Below are positions 10,979 through 22,696 of a DNA stretch of 64,000 nucleotides, one piece after another; within the stretch, counting starts at the first letter, position 1, and each line of letters begins with the position of its first letter. The position numbers and the translations under genes were made by a program. The stretch covers positions 7,531,205-7,595,204 of the forward strand of contig NC_045138.2 in assembly GCF_008831285.2 (NCBI RefSeq), given 5' to 3'. The DNA is from Nymphaea colorata (Eukaryota; Streptophyta; Magnoliopsida; Nymphaeales; Nymphaeaceae). The notes under the pieces were generated by a model that made no database searches, was not told the origin of the DNA, and worked only from the letters and a program-made list of their open reading frames with translations.

Positions 10979-11730
10979 TGGGAACTCGTGTGCAAGAAAT
11001 GATTATTTTTCAAGTGGCAATAGTTATTGTACTTATTTGCACGAGACAACCGTGACATATGGTCATGCTCCATCGTAGGAGAAATGTTGGTCAATGATTT
11101 GTCTATGATTGTATATATGATCACCTACAGTACTCTTATGATCTTCTGTGAATGGAACAAGAAACTTATATATGATTCTGTGAGATATTTCGAGTTAGAA
11201 GATTACTAAATGATTCATGTCATATATCAATTGAAGAACAAATTGCAACGTTTTTGCGGACTATGTGGCATGATTCAGGAAACCAAAGAATTCAGTATGA
11301 TTTTCAACATTTAGAAGAAACAGCCAACATATATTTTAATTTGGTTTTACAAGAATTACTTTTCATTGCTCATGAATATATGGGGCAATGTGATGAAGAC
11401 ACGCTTTTACTCATACTTTAAGGTATTTAAACATGCAAAGTTTAATTTGTTAACTAATGTTTTTTTACAATTAATATTTTCTAATGATAGGATGGTTTGG
11501 ACGCAATTGATGGAACAAACATTCCTATATACTTGTGAAGAGAGAATCAATGTCGTTGGATAAACAGAAAAGGTTTTCTATTGTATAATGTCCTTGCTAT
11601 TGTAGGCTTCGATATGCACTTCCATTATGTCCTTGGTGGTTGGGAAGGAACACAACATATGCTAAAGTGTTATATATTGCATTTGATGATGAACATAATT
11701 CTTTACAAGTACCTCAAGGTGAGGTTTGAA
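10979..11730 (+). pseudogene. PIF/Harbinger DDE transposase, relic (unit 1)
   Basis: Scattered frames give SIEEQIATFLRTMWHD near 11228-11275 and DGLDAIDGTNIPIYL near 11491-11535, which holds the first catalytic aspartate. GFDMHFHYVLGGWEGTQHM follows near 11605-11662 and LQVPQGE near 11705. This order is that of the plant Harbinger nuclease. The aspartate normally found after WEG is gone and stops interrupt every frame. Clear terminal inverted repeats were not identified. Confidence 0.68.
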
Positions 11731-13919
11731 TCTTAAATAAGTTATATGATTTATAATTTCTTATATGATAGTAATTTTGAAGTTTTAAAATTATTTTTGA
11801 AAGTTGACAACGTGTATAGTGATTGTGGTTTTGTTTATAAATTGTTATTGACATTTTTATAAATATATTATAGTGAAATGGCAATTTATTCCGATGTTTG
11901 TTTATTATCAATGTCAAGCTTATTTTTATATTTTTTTCTGTATTATCAATAATATTCACATAAAGTGTTGTTGAAATGCAAGGACCAAGGTGAACAGGCA
12001 ATGGACTAGCATTGTTTTATGATTGTTGGTGGTTGTTTTGATTACATGTGAATCATCATCATTTTCAAGTGATGAACTTCATTGAAGAATATGACAGTTT
12101 TCTCTTTAGTCATATAACTATAGTGATATACATTTGGTTGTTTCTAGAAACTTGTATCCAAACATTTTTGTATGGTTTGTATCTAACAAATTGAAAGTTT
12201 ACTCTTCAGTTATATATTTTTGTTATTTTTAATTAGATGATGTTTTCTTTTATAATATATAGATTTTATGTCATTTACATGTGGAGAGAGAGAGAGAAAG
12301 AAAGAGAGAGAAAAGACAAAAAAAAAATATTTTGTTGGTTAGTATATTTTAGGTTGTTTGTATTTGTAGAGACAGAAAGAGAGAGAGAGTACTTTTTGTT
12401 AGCTTTGATGTTTTTTTTACATATTTTATTAGTTTTTTATTATATATTGATTTTAAGTCTCTCATGTGTATAGAGAGAAAAAGCAAGAGAGAGTTTGTCT
12501 TTTTAATACGTTTTCCAAAATATTTTCCTTTGTCATATGTGATTTTTTTATTGAGAAAAAAATACTTTTATGAGTCCATATATTTTTCATTTGTTTTATC
12601 ATGTATATATATATATATATAGAAAAATGCAAATCATGTGTGGAACTTGTCCGTCTAATTATTTAAACAAACAGTGGGCAAGACAAGTTGAAAAAGTTTT
12701 GTCATTATAAACAAACATGGAACCGAATTACAGCTTATCAATATGGACAATGAGTCTTCGTTCTTAGGACACTTGTTCTAAGGGCAAGTGTCTTAAGAAT
12801 AGTTGTTTTTTCAATGAAACGGTCTTTAAGGGAACATGCGTGGAACCATAAATTATATTTATATTTTTAAAATTTTTTAATTTGTTCTTTGAAAAATATT
12901 ATTTTATAAATCTTGAAGATACTATGTGGCCTTTTAAAAAAAAGAATTTCTAGCTCTATCCTTAGAAGCAAAAAGAACTATGAAGGTGCCGATTATTTGT
13001 CATGGTTCGGCTCAATAGTAATGATATTGTTTTCCGAGACGTGCAGCTGGATATTAGGAAAATGAAGTTGGATAATTTATTTGATGTATCTTTATTGATG
13101 ATCCATGGAAGGTCTCGCCCATACCAAGGTTGAGTGTATGCTGGTTGTTGCCATGATGTATATTTTTGGCTTCCCATTTAGTGTTTTGCTTCCCAGTTGT
13201 AACCCCTAACAACCTGTAAGGACATTTGAAATACCTCTCTTTCTTGGGGGATGTGATAACCAAGCTCTTAATTCAAATATTGGGGGATGCTATATCAATG
13301 ATGTTGAGAAATGTTGAGCTTGGGATTAGAGGTACCATTATGGACCCCACATTTTCTCTCTCTCTCTTGCTCACATGTTTACAATAATATAATATGCTCT
13401 CTCTCTTGGTACATCAATCGGCAATAACATAATAAGCATATTTCTCTCATTCTTACAAAAGCAAATCTTTCTTGGGGTCTACTTTTTACCTATTAAAAAA
13501 AATAATAAAGGCTATAATTTAAATTTAACAACTAAATAAAGTAACATTAAGACAGGTTTCTGTTGTCTAACCGAACCGATTGGGACTTGTCCCAAGGGCA
13601 TAGTTCAAAAGAACGGGTGGGTGGCTCATGTGTGGTGCATAAGGAGTTTGATCCACTAAGGGCCATCTTGTGAGGATTTTGGCCGAATTCACCCGTCTCT
13701 TCTATGGAAAAAAAGAGATTGATTGATTCCTTTTATATTTATCGTAACTAATCCAAGTGGCATCCATCTTACATATTTAGGTAAATTGTGGCCTATAAAT
13801 ACATGTGTGAAGATGTACAAAGATGATGTTAAGGGCATAATTGGCATGATGGTTGAACTGTTCAAATGTTTTCAAGAACCTGCCTCAATCTTTAAGCAGA
13901 TTTATGAAATACACATAAA
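11731..13919. other. Unit 1 spacer, AT-rich with GA runs
   Basis: No gene found. There are GA-rich microsatellites at about 12284-12315, 12370-12389 and 12471-12495, and a TA run at 12604-12621; the same features recur in unit 2 (32795-33095). Short open frames near 12960-13260 occur in both units but resemble no known protein. Confidence 0.55.
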
Positions 13920-14477
13920 GTGATCCAGCTATCCAACGACTCCTAAGTGACTATCTACTAATGGAATGAAAAAGGTAGCCTACTTTTTCAAAACCAATAT
14001 AGAAGAATTGTATGATAACTTGGATATAGGGATGACAACGGATCATATTTGAATCGGATACACTTTCTCATATCCACTTTTCCAGTTATCTATACATTCA
14101 TATTTGAATTCATATTTCAATTCTGTTGCATAAAATTTTTTATCATATCTGACTCAGATATGTAAATTCATTATCTGAAACTGAATCTGATTTTTAGATT
14201 AAAATCTGAAAATCTGAATTCCATTGACATTTGAGTATATGATATTTATTTAAAACTATATCTGACTCTGAATCTACTTAAATCCTAGTATGATTGAATG
14301 ACATTTCTTATATTCAAATATGATCTGAATTTTTAATTGGATGTCCATTTTTTCTCATTTTTATTTTTCACGTTGTTCTAATCGAAGGTCGTCCTTTTTC
14401 ATATCTTTTTTTTGTATACGGTTTGTTCAGATGTCGAATCTAAATATGATTGATTGATAGCTTATATGAGTTAAAAG
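13920..14477. other. Unit 1 spacer rich in ATCTGA motifs
   Basis: No gene. Many degenerate copies of ATCTGAAT/ATCAGAT words occur at 14040-14460. The same pattern is at 36010-36340 in unit 2. It ends at TTAAAAG, where the Copia composite begins. Confidence 0.55.
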
Positions 14478-14940
14478 TGTAAGGATCATTTGGTGGGCCG
14501 GCATATGTCTATGAGGAATTTCAGACATTCTGGCTGTCTTAATGTAAATATCCGCTTAAGTGATTGCATTTTGGGATATTACGTGATTTTATATGGTATG
14601 AGGTAATTTTGTAATGTATATATACCTGTACGCAATTACGGACTCTTTGATGGGTTGAATCCGTAATTGCCCATAATATAAAATTGTAGTGGTCCTTGGG
14701 GTCGTGCGAATGGTTGTCAGAAATGTTGGTTTCTAGGGTGGTCTCTTCCCCATCTAAGAGTCACCGCACGTGCATCGCAAAGACCCTGGAAGATCCTACC
14801 GCGATCTACCGTCCAGTTCTTCAGATGGATTCAGGTACGCTTCCGATACAGTTAAAGTTTTATTTCAATGATTTAGCATGGACATGATATTGTTTAGGGC
14901 ATATTCGTTTTTGTTTATGCATGAGGGAAATCTCCCAACA
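14478..14940 (+). repeat. LTR of the plus arm (5' LTR, Copia-2)
   Basis: 463 bp, TGTAAGGATC to CTCCCAACA. It is the reverse complement of 22697-23171 with roughly 12 percent differences. It is followed by the iMet primer site. Confidence 0.88.
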
Positions 14941-14942
14941 AT

Positions 14943-14954
14943 TGGTATCAGAGC
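14943..14954 (+). other. Primer binding site of the plus arm
   Basis: TGGTATCAGAGC two bases after the LTR, complementary to the initiator tRNA. Confidence 0.88.
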
Positions 14955-17153
14955 CCTATGTTCATTGTTGAATCATTGAACTTTTTGGATGAATTTGTGC
15001 GTTTGCCCTTTGGTCGGGTCGGCCATGGCTGCCGTTGGCCAAAATCTCTCTGTCGACTTCTCCCCTGCCCCTTTTCCTTGCCCCTCTACCTCCGGTGATG
15101 ATTGAGGCAGAGTCACCTACGACCTTGGCGACGACTTAAGGGAGAGTGGCACCGTCGACCTCTCTCGTTGGGCGATGGAAGTCGTTGGGCTTTCGTTGCA
15201 GCCGCGCAGAGGGAAGAGGAACAGGAAAGGGCGGCGGCCGACGGGTTTGAAAGGCAACGGCTGACTGGTTTGAGGGGTGACGGTTTCTGGCCGTCTTGGC
15301 AGGCGTCGGCCGGCCGTTAGGCGATGGCCGAATCCCGACAGTCCTGGTGTGACCCGCCGGCGGCCACCCACGTTGTTGGGTGGCCTGCCGGTGGCTTCCT
15401 CACCGCCGTTGCAGCCGCCCAAAGGAACAAAAGGGGGCAGATTTGGGGACGGGAAGGATATGGCCGATTCCAGCCATTTTTGGGCTGGCGACGGCCGACC
15501 GTCAAGACGGGCGACGGCCGGCCGTCCTGGCGCGACCCGCCGGCGGCCACCCACGCTGTTGGGTGGCCTATCGGTGGCGTTCCACCATTCGCCTGCCGTT
15601 TCGGCAGGCCAATGGTGGAGCAGTGGCGTGCGAACCGTCGAGTGCGGCAAGAGGGTCGGACTCGGGTCAGGTCATGGCAGACCCGACCTGGATCCATAAG
15701 GATTTAAAAAATATATATATATCTTTTGCAGCCCGCTTGCGTTTCAGATTTTCCAGATCTGGGTCGGGTCATTTCGGACTCGACCCGTACCCATACGGTT
15801 TAAGATTTTTTGCGGTAAGGACATCGGATCCGAGTCGGGTCCTATCGGACCAGACCCGTATCCATCCGGTTTAAACTTTCGCAGTAAATACTTTGGATCT
15901 GGATCGGGTCATGTGGGATCCGAACCGTATCCATTCGGTTTACATTTTGGATTTTGGATCCCGGTCGGGTCAAGTTGGATCCGACCCGTATCCATACGGT
16001 ACCGGTTCGACTCCATTCATAACCGGTTCTCACCTTTCTGAACTAATTCAGACCATTTTCAGACCGGTTCATTTTGTTTTGTAACTGATTCAGACCCTTT
16101 TCAGACCTGTTCATTCAGTTTTAGAGCCGATTCGGACCCTTTTCAGACCGGTTCAGTTGTTTTTTGTCCGGTTCAATTGATTTTCAGACCGGTTCAATTG
16201 ATTTTCAGACAGGTTCAATGGTTTTTGAACCGGTTCAATGGTTTTTTAGACTGATTCAAAGCTTTTCAGACCGGTTCATTCAGTTTTGGAACTGATTTTA
16301 GCCATTTTTCTATCGGTTCATCTAATTTTGGAACCGTTTTTAGTCATTTTTCAACTAGTTCAGTGGGTTTCAGAACCGAGAAAGTCTTTTTTTAACCGGT
16401 TCGTCCAATTTTTTTTACTGGTTCAGCCCTATTTAGGGCCTTGTGGGTGTTTTAGTCGCGGTTTAAGACCGATACAGGTCATTTTAAGTCTGATTCAGTG
16501 GTTCTTGACTTGCTTAAGCACAATTATAGTACCGGTTTATAAAATTTTGGACTCTTTGGGTCTATTTCATTGAATCATTTGGTTTTGGATTCTATGTATG
16601 GCAATTTTTTATGTAATTTGGTTTATGCATCATGTTTTTGCGTGTTGTTAATTTGTGGGTGTACTTTAGACGAATGTTTAGACTATGAATTTGATCTTTG
16701 GCCATGTCTATTGTTTTAAGTGAGTAGATTTCTACTTTATGTCGTCAAAGTGACCTCTGTTGTACGAATTTGCCTGTTTTAAACATTAAATGATAGTATG
16801 CTTAATCCATGCGGGCAATGATCAACCCAAAAGAGGATTGTTGTTTGGTCAGGTTTAAGTATACAGGGCAATGAATATGTGATAATTTTTTATGTTTCCA
16901 TGTGAATAGTTAGTCAATCCAAAGATGAGCTCGTTATTTGACATGCATAATTATTTATATTCATTGTTGACCAAGAATACAACTTGCAATTAATATTTCA
17001 ATCCAAAGAATGGATATTAATGTTGCATTGATACCTTGTGATGGGTTTTGGGCCATTGTGTTTAAATTCATTTATATTTGTTATTTCATCTTTCTACATG
17101 TATTTATTGTGAGCATGCTTTGGTTTGTTCTTTATACAGTGAGTTCTGCTTCT
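14955..17153 (+). repeat. Repeat-rich leader of the plus arm
   Basis: The untranslated leader has three parts. 15000-15700 is GC-rich and contains a module (CCGGCGGCCACCCACG) repeated about 190 bp apart (near 15356 and 15539); long frames there on both strands are compositional artefacts. 15700-16010 alternates GGGTCGGGTC with GACCCGTATCCATACGGT-type words. 16010-16450 is a degenerate array of about a dozen CAGACCGGTTCA units spaced 20-45 bp. 16560-17150 is AT-rich. The same architecture is on the minus strand at 20600-22680. Confidence 0.8.
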
Positions 17154-17300
17154 ATGATATTTGTAAATTTGAGTATTATTCCTGAGTTAAATGATTCGAT
17201 TTTCATAAGTAAGAAAAAAAAGACTGTTAAGAAAGTTGCAGTTGACCAGTCATCCATTAAGATACAGAAGAAGCATAAGGAATGTCAATCAGGCTGCTCT
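17154..17300 (+). pseudogene. Gag stub of the plus arm, internally deleted
   Basis: The start ATG at 17154 and IPELN match the gag start on the other arm. The frame then jumps directly to the basic region before the zinc knuckle (KKKTVKKVAVDQSSIKIQKK), skipping most of gag. At about 17298 it runs into minus-strand reverse transcriptase sequence, the centre of the composite. Confidence 0.7.
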
Positions 17301-17929
17301 TGGTTTACAATCCTTCATGTCATATCGCTGAAGCACCTTATTAATGTAAGTCTTTTGTGATAATCCAAAAATACCTCGAGAACGATCTCGAAATATTTGG
17401 ATCCCCAATACAAAAGATGCACAACCAAGATCCTTCGTGTCAAACTTTGTTGACAAAATTCTTAGTTTTATGCAATATGCTCACATCATTACTTGTCAGC
17501 AATATATCATTGACATATAAAACCAAAAAAATAATTTTGCCCTCACTGAACTTTTGGTATACACATTCATCAACCATATTAGTCTTGAAACCAAATGACA
17601 CTATAACTTGATGAAATTTGTAATACCATTGACTGGAAAGCTTACTTTAGTTCATATATGGATTTCCTTAGTGACACATTTACTTGATTTTCTTGAGGTT
17701 GTTGAGTTTGTTATTTAGTAGGGAGATCGACATCATTTGCCTTTTTCTGAATATGTTGATGGAACAATGTCAGGAATGAATACTTGACTATTGCTTACAA
17801 CATCCTCCGCATGAGTGGACTCAAATCCCTCTTCAAATGCAATGTTTATAACCTGATTACCTTCCCAAACTCAATATCCTCAAAGAAATGGGCATTTCCC
17901 GTTTCAAAGAAAGACTTACCGATTGGATC
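17298..17929 (-). pseudogene. Duplicated reverse transcriptase fragment, inner copy
   Basis: About 630 bp matching 18807-19425 in the same orientation, with few differences. It covers part of the palm of Copia reverse transcriptase and the 3' end of integrase. It is joined on the left to the plus-arm gag stub and on the right to the 3' untranslated part of the minus element. Confidence 0.8.
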
Positions 17930-18179
17930 ATAATCAATGACATAGATCTGATATGGATGTATAGCATGAGAATTACATGTAATGTGATTACAACATGTCT
18001 ATTCTCAACTGGTCCAACTTTAAAACCTTATGGAGATCAAAACACAAACACATAAATATAGAATAGAACTAAAGAACTTTAAACTTTATTCTGCAGAAAA
18101 CTGAATACGTGTCCATACATTAGAGCAAACAAAATACAAACTCCCACTAAACCAGCACATCATCCAAGGATAACACCCA
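17930..18179 (-). other. 3' untranslated part of the minus-arm Copia
   Basis: AT-rich DNA after the RNase H end. No LTR follows, so the 3' LTR has been lost. Confidence 0.5.
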
Positions 18180-19133
18180 CATACGAACAACATGTTCGTG
18201 AAAGACCTTATGTGTTAAACCATTGGCAAGCGGATCCGCAAATCATAGAGTTTGTCCCAATATGCTCTAAAGACACCTGACCATTCTGTATCCCCTCTTT
18301 AACAGCCCAAAAACTTAATGTCGATGTGCTTCGACTTTGACAAACTGTGACTGTTGTAAGAGTACATGACTGCTGAATTATTGTCACACAACAACCTTAG
18401 TGGTCTTTCTATACCATACATAATGCGCAGCCTCGTGACAAAATTCTGCAATCACAAAACCTGATTGGATGCCATTATCTTAGCACCCAGCAAAGTCAGA
18501 ATCTGAATACCCAATGATCTCCCACTGGTCTGACTTCTTGTATGTGAACATAAAACCCTTTTGTTCTTTGTAAGTACTTCAAAAACTCTTTTGGCTGCTA
18601 TCCAATTATCCATACCAGGATCACTTAAGTATCTGCCTAACATTTCAACGATAAATGCAATATCCGGACGAGTACAAACCTGAGCATACATAAGGCTTCC
18701 CACAACAGACGAATAGGAAATCCTTTCTATTTCCTTATATTCGATTTCACTGTTAGGGCACTGTTTGAGACTAAACTTGTCTCCTTTAGCAACTGGAGTA
18801 TCTCCTGGTTTACAATCCTTCATGCCATATCGCTGAAGCACCTTATTAATGTAGGCCTTTTGTGATAATCCAAAAATACCTCGAGAACGATCTCGAAATA
18901 TTTGGATCCCCAATACAAAAGATGCACAACCAAGATCCTTCGTGTCAAACTTTGTTGACAAAATTCTTAGTTTCATGCAATATGCCCACATCATTACTTG
19001 TCAGCAATATATCATTGACATATAAAACCAGAAAAATAATTTTGCCCTCACTGAACTTTTGGTATACACATTCATCAACCATATTAGTCTTGAACTCAAA
19101 TGACACTATAACTTGATGAAATTTGTAATACAA
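18180..19133 (-). pseudogene. Reverse transcriptase and RNase H of the minus-arm Copia (Copia-3)
   Basis: Read on the minus strand: YYKFHQVIVSF, then LVLYVNDILLTSNDVG (19133-18945), then DLGCASFVLGIQIF, YINKVLQRYGM and SLMYAQVCTRPDIAF (18994-18452). RNase H pieces follow (SKSKHIDIKFWAVKE near 18310). The catalytic YVDD reads YVND, so an essential aspartate is lost even apart from the frameshifts. The N-terminal fingers of reverse transcriptase are missing: the sequence passes from integrase C-terminus directly to the palm. Confidence 0.85.
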
Positions 19134-19564
19134 TTGACTGGAAAGCTTACTTTAGTCCATATATGGATTTCCTTAGTGACACCTCTACTTGATTTTCTTG
19201 AGGTTGTTGAGTTTGTTATTCAGTAGGGAGATCGACATCATTTGCCTTCTTCTGAATATGTTGATGGAACAATGTCAGGAATGAATACTTGACTATTGCT
19301 TACAACATCTGTATGAGTGGACTCGAATCCCTCTTCAAAGGCAATTTTTATAACCTGATCACCTGCCCAAACTCAATATCATCAAAGAAATGTGCATTTC
19401 CCGTTTCAAAGAAAGACTTGCCGATTAATGTAGAAACAGCTTCAATTTATTTCCTTCAAATGAACAATAATAACCAAATTTGTCCAGTAAAGAAATAAAA
19501 ATCAAATTCCGTCTAAAAGACGGTACTACATAAGTTTCTGTCAAATTCAAAAAACAACCAGTCT
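19134..19564 (-). pseudogene. Integrase C-terminus and pre-integrase remnants, Copia-3
   Basis: On the minus strand the segment after protease reads RRNLIFISLLDKFGYYCSFE near 19505-19450, the usual start of the pre-integrase region. It then jumps to ETGNAHFFDDIEFG, normally after the integrase core. The zinc-binding and catalytic core of integrase are therefore deleted. Confidence 0.7.
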
Positions 19565-19930
19565 TTAACAATAACCCAAAAAATCTGCTATGGCTTCAAT
19601 CTTCGCCTTCATGTCATCGCCCTCATAGATGAATCTTTCAGCATCAATTGGCGTCTGACAATTTAGGCAGCCCTGCATAGAAATACTTATGTGAGTAGTA
19701 GCAACCGAATCTACACACAAGTGCCTTTGTACTGAAATTAAATTAACCTCAGAACAAACCCAAAGTAAGAATCGTACCTTTCTTTTCACGCTATGCGTGA
19801 TACTTAGTACAATCTTTTTTCATATGACCTTCATCCTTGCAAAAAAAGCAGCTTGATTTGCCTTCCTTATGCTTCTTTTGTTTCTTGATGGATGTGTGAT
19901 CAACTGCAACTTCCTTAATAGCCTTTCTTT
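19565..19930 (-). pseudogene. Zinc knuckle and protease of Copia-3, broken
   Basis: A basic stretch (near 19930-19870) leads to CFFCKDEGHMKKDC, a CCHC knuckle near 19853-19810. After a frame break comes LCVDSVATTHIS near 19735, the protease site in which the usual glycine of D-S/T-G is replaced. Stops and frameshifts separate these pieces. Confidence 0.75.
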
Positions 19931-20073
19931 TCTTACTTTTGCGTAGTAGCCAAGTGAGCACTTTTTATCCTATCATGCTTCAATCTCTCATCTTCTTCCA
20001 CACAGTGCGAAATGAGTTCATTAAGAGTCCATTTCTCCTTCTGACAGTTATAACTAACTTTAAACTGTCCAAA

Positions 20074-20562
20074 CTATGGTGAAAGAGAAAGAAGAACCAT
20101 ATGTACTATAAAGTCTTCAGGTAACCTCAGACCTAGTGCCTGTAATTTTGAAGCAAGTTGAGACATTTCCATAATGTGCTCCTGTATGTTCCCCTTACCT
20201 TTATACTTCAGCGTCACAAGTTTACTCAAAAGAGTGCTTGTTTTAGCCTTTTCATTTTTAGCAAAACGTTTTTCAATCTCTTCAAGGAACGCCTTGGCAC
20301 TAGCCTTTTCAGTAATAGAGCCCCGAAAATTTTCTGGGATTGATCTCTTCATGATCATTAGACACATGCGATTTGAACGTTCCCACCATTCAAAGTACCG
20401 CTTATCCTCATGGGAACTTTGATCTGTTGGATGAAGTGGGCACGACTCCCTAAATGCAAGGTCAAGATCCATACAACCCAGAACAATCATGACAGTTTCT
20501 TTTCAGTCCTTAAAATTCGAACCATTTAACTCAGGAACAGTACTCAAATTTGCAGATATCAT
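20074..20562 (-). pseudogene. Gag of Copia-3 with nonsense codon
   Basis: Gag starts at ATG 20562 (MISANLSTVPELNGSNFKD) and has a TGA where tryptophan is expected before KETVMIVLG. The frame then runs open from 20490 with the UBN2-type gag body (RYFEWWERSNRMCLMIMKRS, KAFLEEIEKRF, LVTLKYKGKGNIQEHIMEMS). It ends with a stop at 20074, short of the zinc knuckle. This is the capsid-forming protein of the retroelement. Confidence 0.83.
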
Positions 20563-22682
20563 ATAAGCAGGACTCACTGTACAAAAAACAACAAAAAATA
20601 TCAAACATGCTCACAATCAATACATGTACAAAGACGAAATAACAAATATAAATGAATTTAAATATAATGGCCTAAGTCCCATCACAAGGTACCGGTGCAA
20701 CATTAATATCCAATATTTGGATTGAAATACTAACTGCAAGTGCTATTCTTGGTCAACAATGAATATAGATAATTAACCCAGACAAACAACGAGCCTATCT
20801 TTGGATTGACTCGCTATTCACATGGAAACATGAACAATTATCACATATTCATTGCTCTGTATACTTAAACTTGACCAAGCAACAATCCTCCTTTGGGTTG
20901 ATCATTGCCCGCATGGATCAAGTATACTATCATCTAATGTTCAAAACAAGCAAATTCGTACAACAGAGGTCACTTTGGTGACATAAAGTACAAACATACT
21001 CATCTCGAACAACAGACATGGCCAAGGTTAAAAATTCACATTCCAAACATTCATCTAAAATACACACACAAATTAACAACATGCAAAACATAATGCTTAA
21101 ACCAAATTATCATATAAGTATGTCCTACATTAAATCCAAAACCAAAATGATTCAATGAAATTGGCTCAAAAGAGTCCAAAATTTATAAATCGGTACCATA
21201 ATCGTGCTTAAGAGGGTCAAGAACTACTAAATCGGCCTTAAAATGGCCCGTATCGTTCTTAAACCACAATTAGAACACCCATATGCCCCTACATAGGGCT
21301 GAACCAGTCTAAAAATTGGATGTACCGGTCAAAAAATAGACCGTATCGGTTCTAAAACCCACTGAACCGGTTAAAATTGGCTAAAAATGGTTCCAGAACT
21401 CAATGAACCGGTCTGAAAAGCCCTGAATCGGTCTAAATATCAAGTGAACCGGTCTGAAAATGCCCGAATCGGATCGAAAATCAACTTAATCGGTTCTGAA
21501 ATGCTAGAATCGGTTCCAAAACTGAATGAACCGGTTCTGAAAAGCCTTGAATCGGTCCGAAAATGGTTCGAATCGGTTCTGAAATGAATGAACCGGTCCC
21601 AAAATGGTCCGAATCGGATCTGAAAGGTCCGAACCGGTCTGAAAACCAACTGAACGGGTCCAGAAAAGATCTGAATCGGTCCCAACATGTCCGAACCGGT
21701 TCTGAATCGAGCTGAATCGGTCTGAAACTGAATGAACCGGTTCGATTCTTTTCAGAACCGGTTTGACAATAATGAACCGTTTCTTTAAAAGTTAAACCCC
21801 ATGGATACGGGTCGAGTCCAACAGGACCCGACCCAGTCTGAAAAATTAAACGCAACGCGCGTGGGCGGTCGACAAATTTTTTTTTTTTGTTTAAATCACG
21901 ATGGATCCGGATCGGGTCTGTCAAGACCCGACCCGGTCCAACCCACTGCCTCCCGCTCGACGGCTCGCAGGCAGCGAGACCGCCGCTTGCCCTGCCAAGC
22001 ACCGAACGGCAGGCGAACGGTGACATCACCTCCGGCGCGCCTCCGGGGGGCTTGGGTGGGCGCCGGCAGATGGTACGGCGCCGTCCGGCGACGATGAACT
22101 CTCCGGCGGTGGAGTTGTGGAGGTGGGAGCCGGAATCGGGCAAAGCCCTTCCTCCCCCTCCTCTGCCCTCCTCTGCCTGTACCGTCAAGGATCGACAGCG
22201 GACATGCCTCACGGCAGGCGGACGGCCGGTAGTCGACCGAACCGGCGGTCGCCCCTCCCGCCCTTTTGGCCATAACTGTCGGCCCCGGCCGTTGCCCCTC
22301 CCTGCGGTCGTTCCTCCTTCTCGTCGCCTTCCCTACTATCCCCCTTTCCTTCTTGTTCTTTTGTTTTCGCTGCAACAGAGACGCGGAGAGCGCCGACAGG
22401 CAACCCAACGGCGTGGGTGGCCGCAGGCAGGACACGCCCCAACGGCCAGAGGCCCGCCATCGCCCAACGGCGACTGACGCCCGCCGATCCTTTCGTCCCC
22501 TTCTCCGATCCTCCTGATGGCTGCAACAGAAGCCCGACGGCTTCCGTCGCACGCCCTCAACCCAAAATTTTTTTATTTTTTTATTTTTTGAAAAACTTGC
22601 AGCCGAAGAACCAAATGGGGAACATCTGAACGGGAAGAACGCACAAAATCACCAAAAATAAACGATTCAACAATGAGCATAA
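20563..22682 (-). repeat. Repeat-rich leader of the minus arm
   Basis: Inverted counterpart of 14955-17153. From 21300 to 21780 there are about twenty GAACCGGTCTGAAA-like units. Near 21800-21935 are GACCCGACCC words, and 21940-22560 is GC-rich with long frames on both strands that reflect composition, not genes. Confidence 0.8.
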
Positions 22683-22694
22683 GCTCTGATACCA
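22683..22694 (-). other. Primer binding site of the minus arm
   Basis: GCTCTGATACCA on the plus strand, i.e. TGGTATCAGAGC on the minus strand, two bases from the LTR end. Confidence 0.88.
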
Positions 22695-22696
22695 AT

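Larger units (their letters stand above)
7060..14477. repeat. Tandem unit 1 of the PTP-dirigent array
   Basis: From about 7060 to 14477 this DNA aligns by eye with 27430-36350 (unit 2): two PTP exons, dirigent gene, Harbinger relic, GA-rich tracts and AT-rich spacer in the same order and orientation. Unit 1 lacks about 1.7 kb present in unit 2 (34070-35790). It is cut on the left inside the PTP gene and on the right by the Copia composite at 14478. Confidence 0.88.

Noticed and set aside
13600-13710. Possible second SINE (GGTGGCTCATGTGTGG with GTTTGATCC)
   Set aside because: A-box and B-box matches are weak, the spacing is short, and no tail or target duplication was seen.
15102-15874. Several overlapping frames of 120-180 codons on both strands
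   Set aside because: They lie in the GC-rich leader of the Copia plus arm; open on both strands because of composition, with no Copia or host domain.
21481-22560. Frames of up to 243 codons on both strands
   Set aside because: Same GC-rich and repeat-array leader on the minus arm; repeats of a 20-40 bp unit give periodic translations, not a protein.
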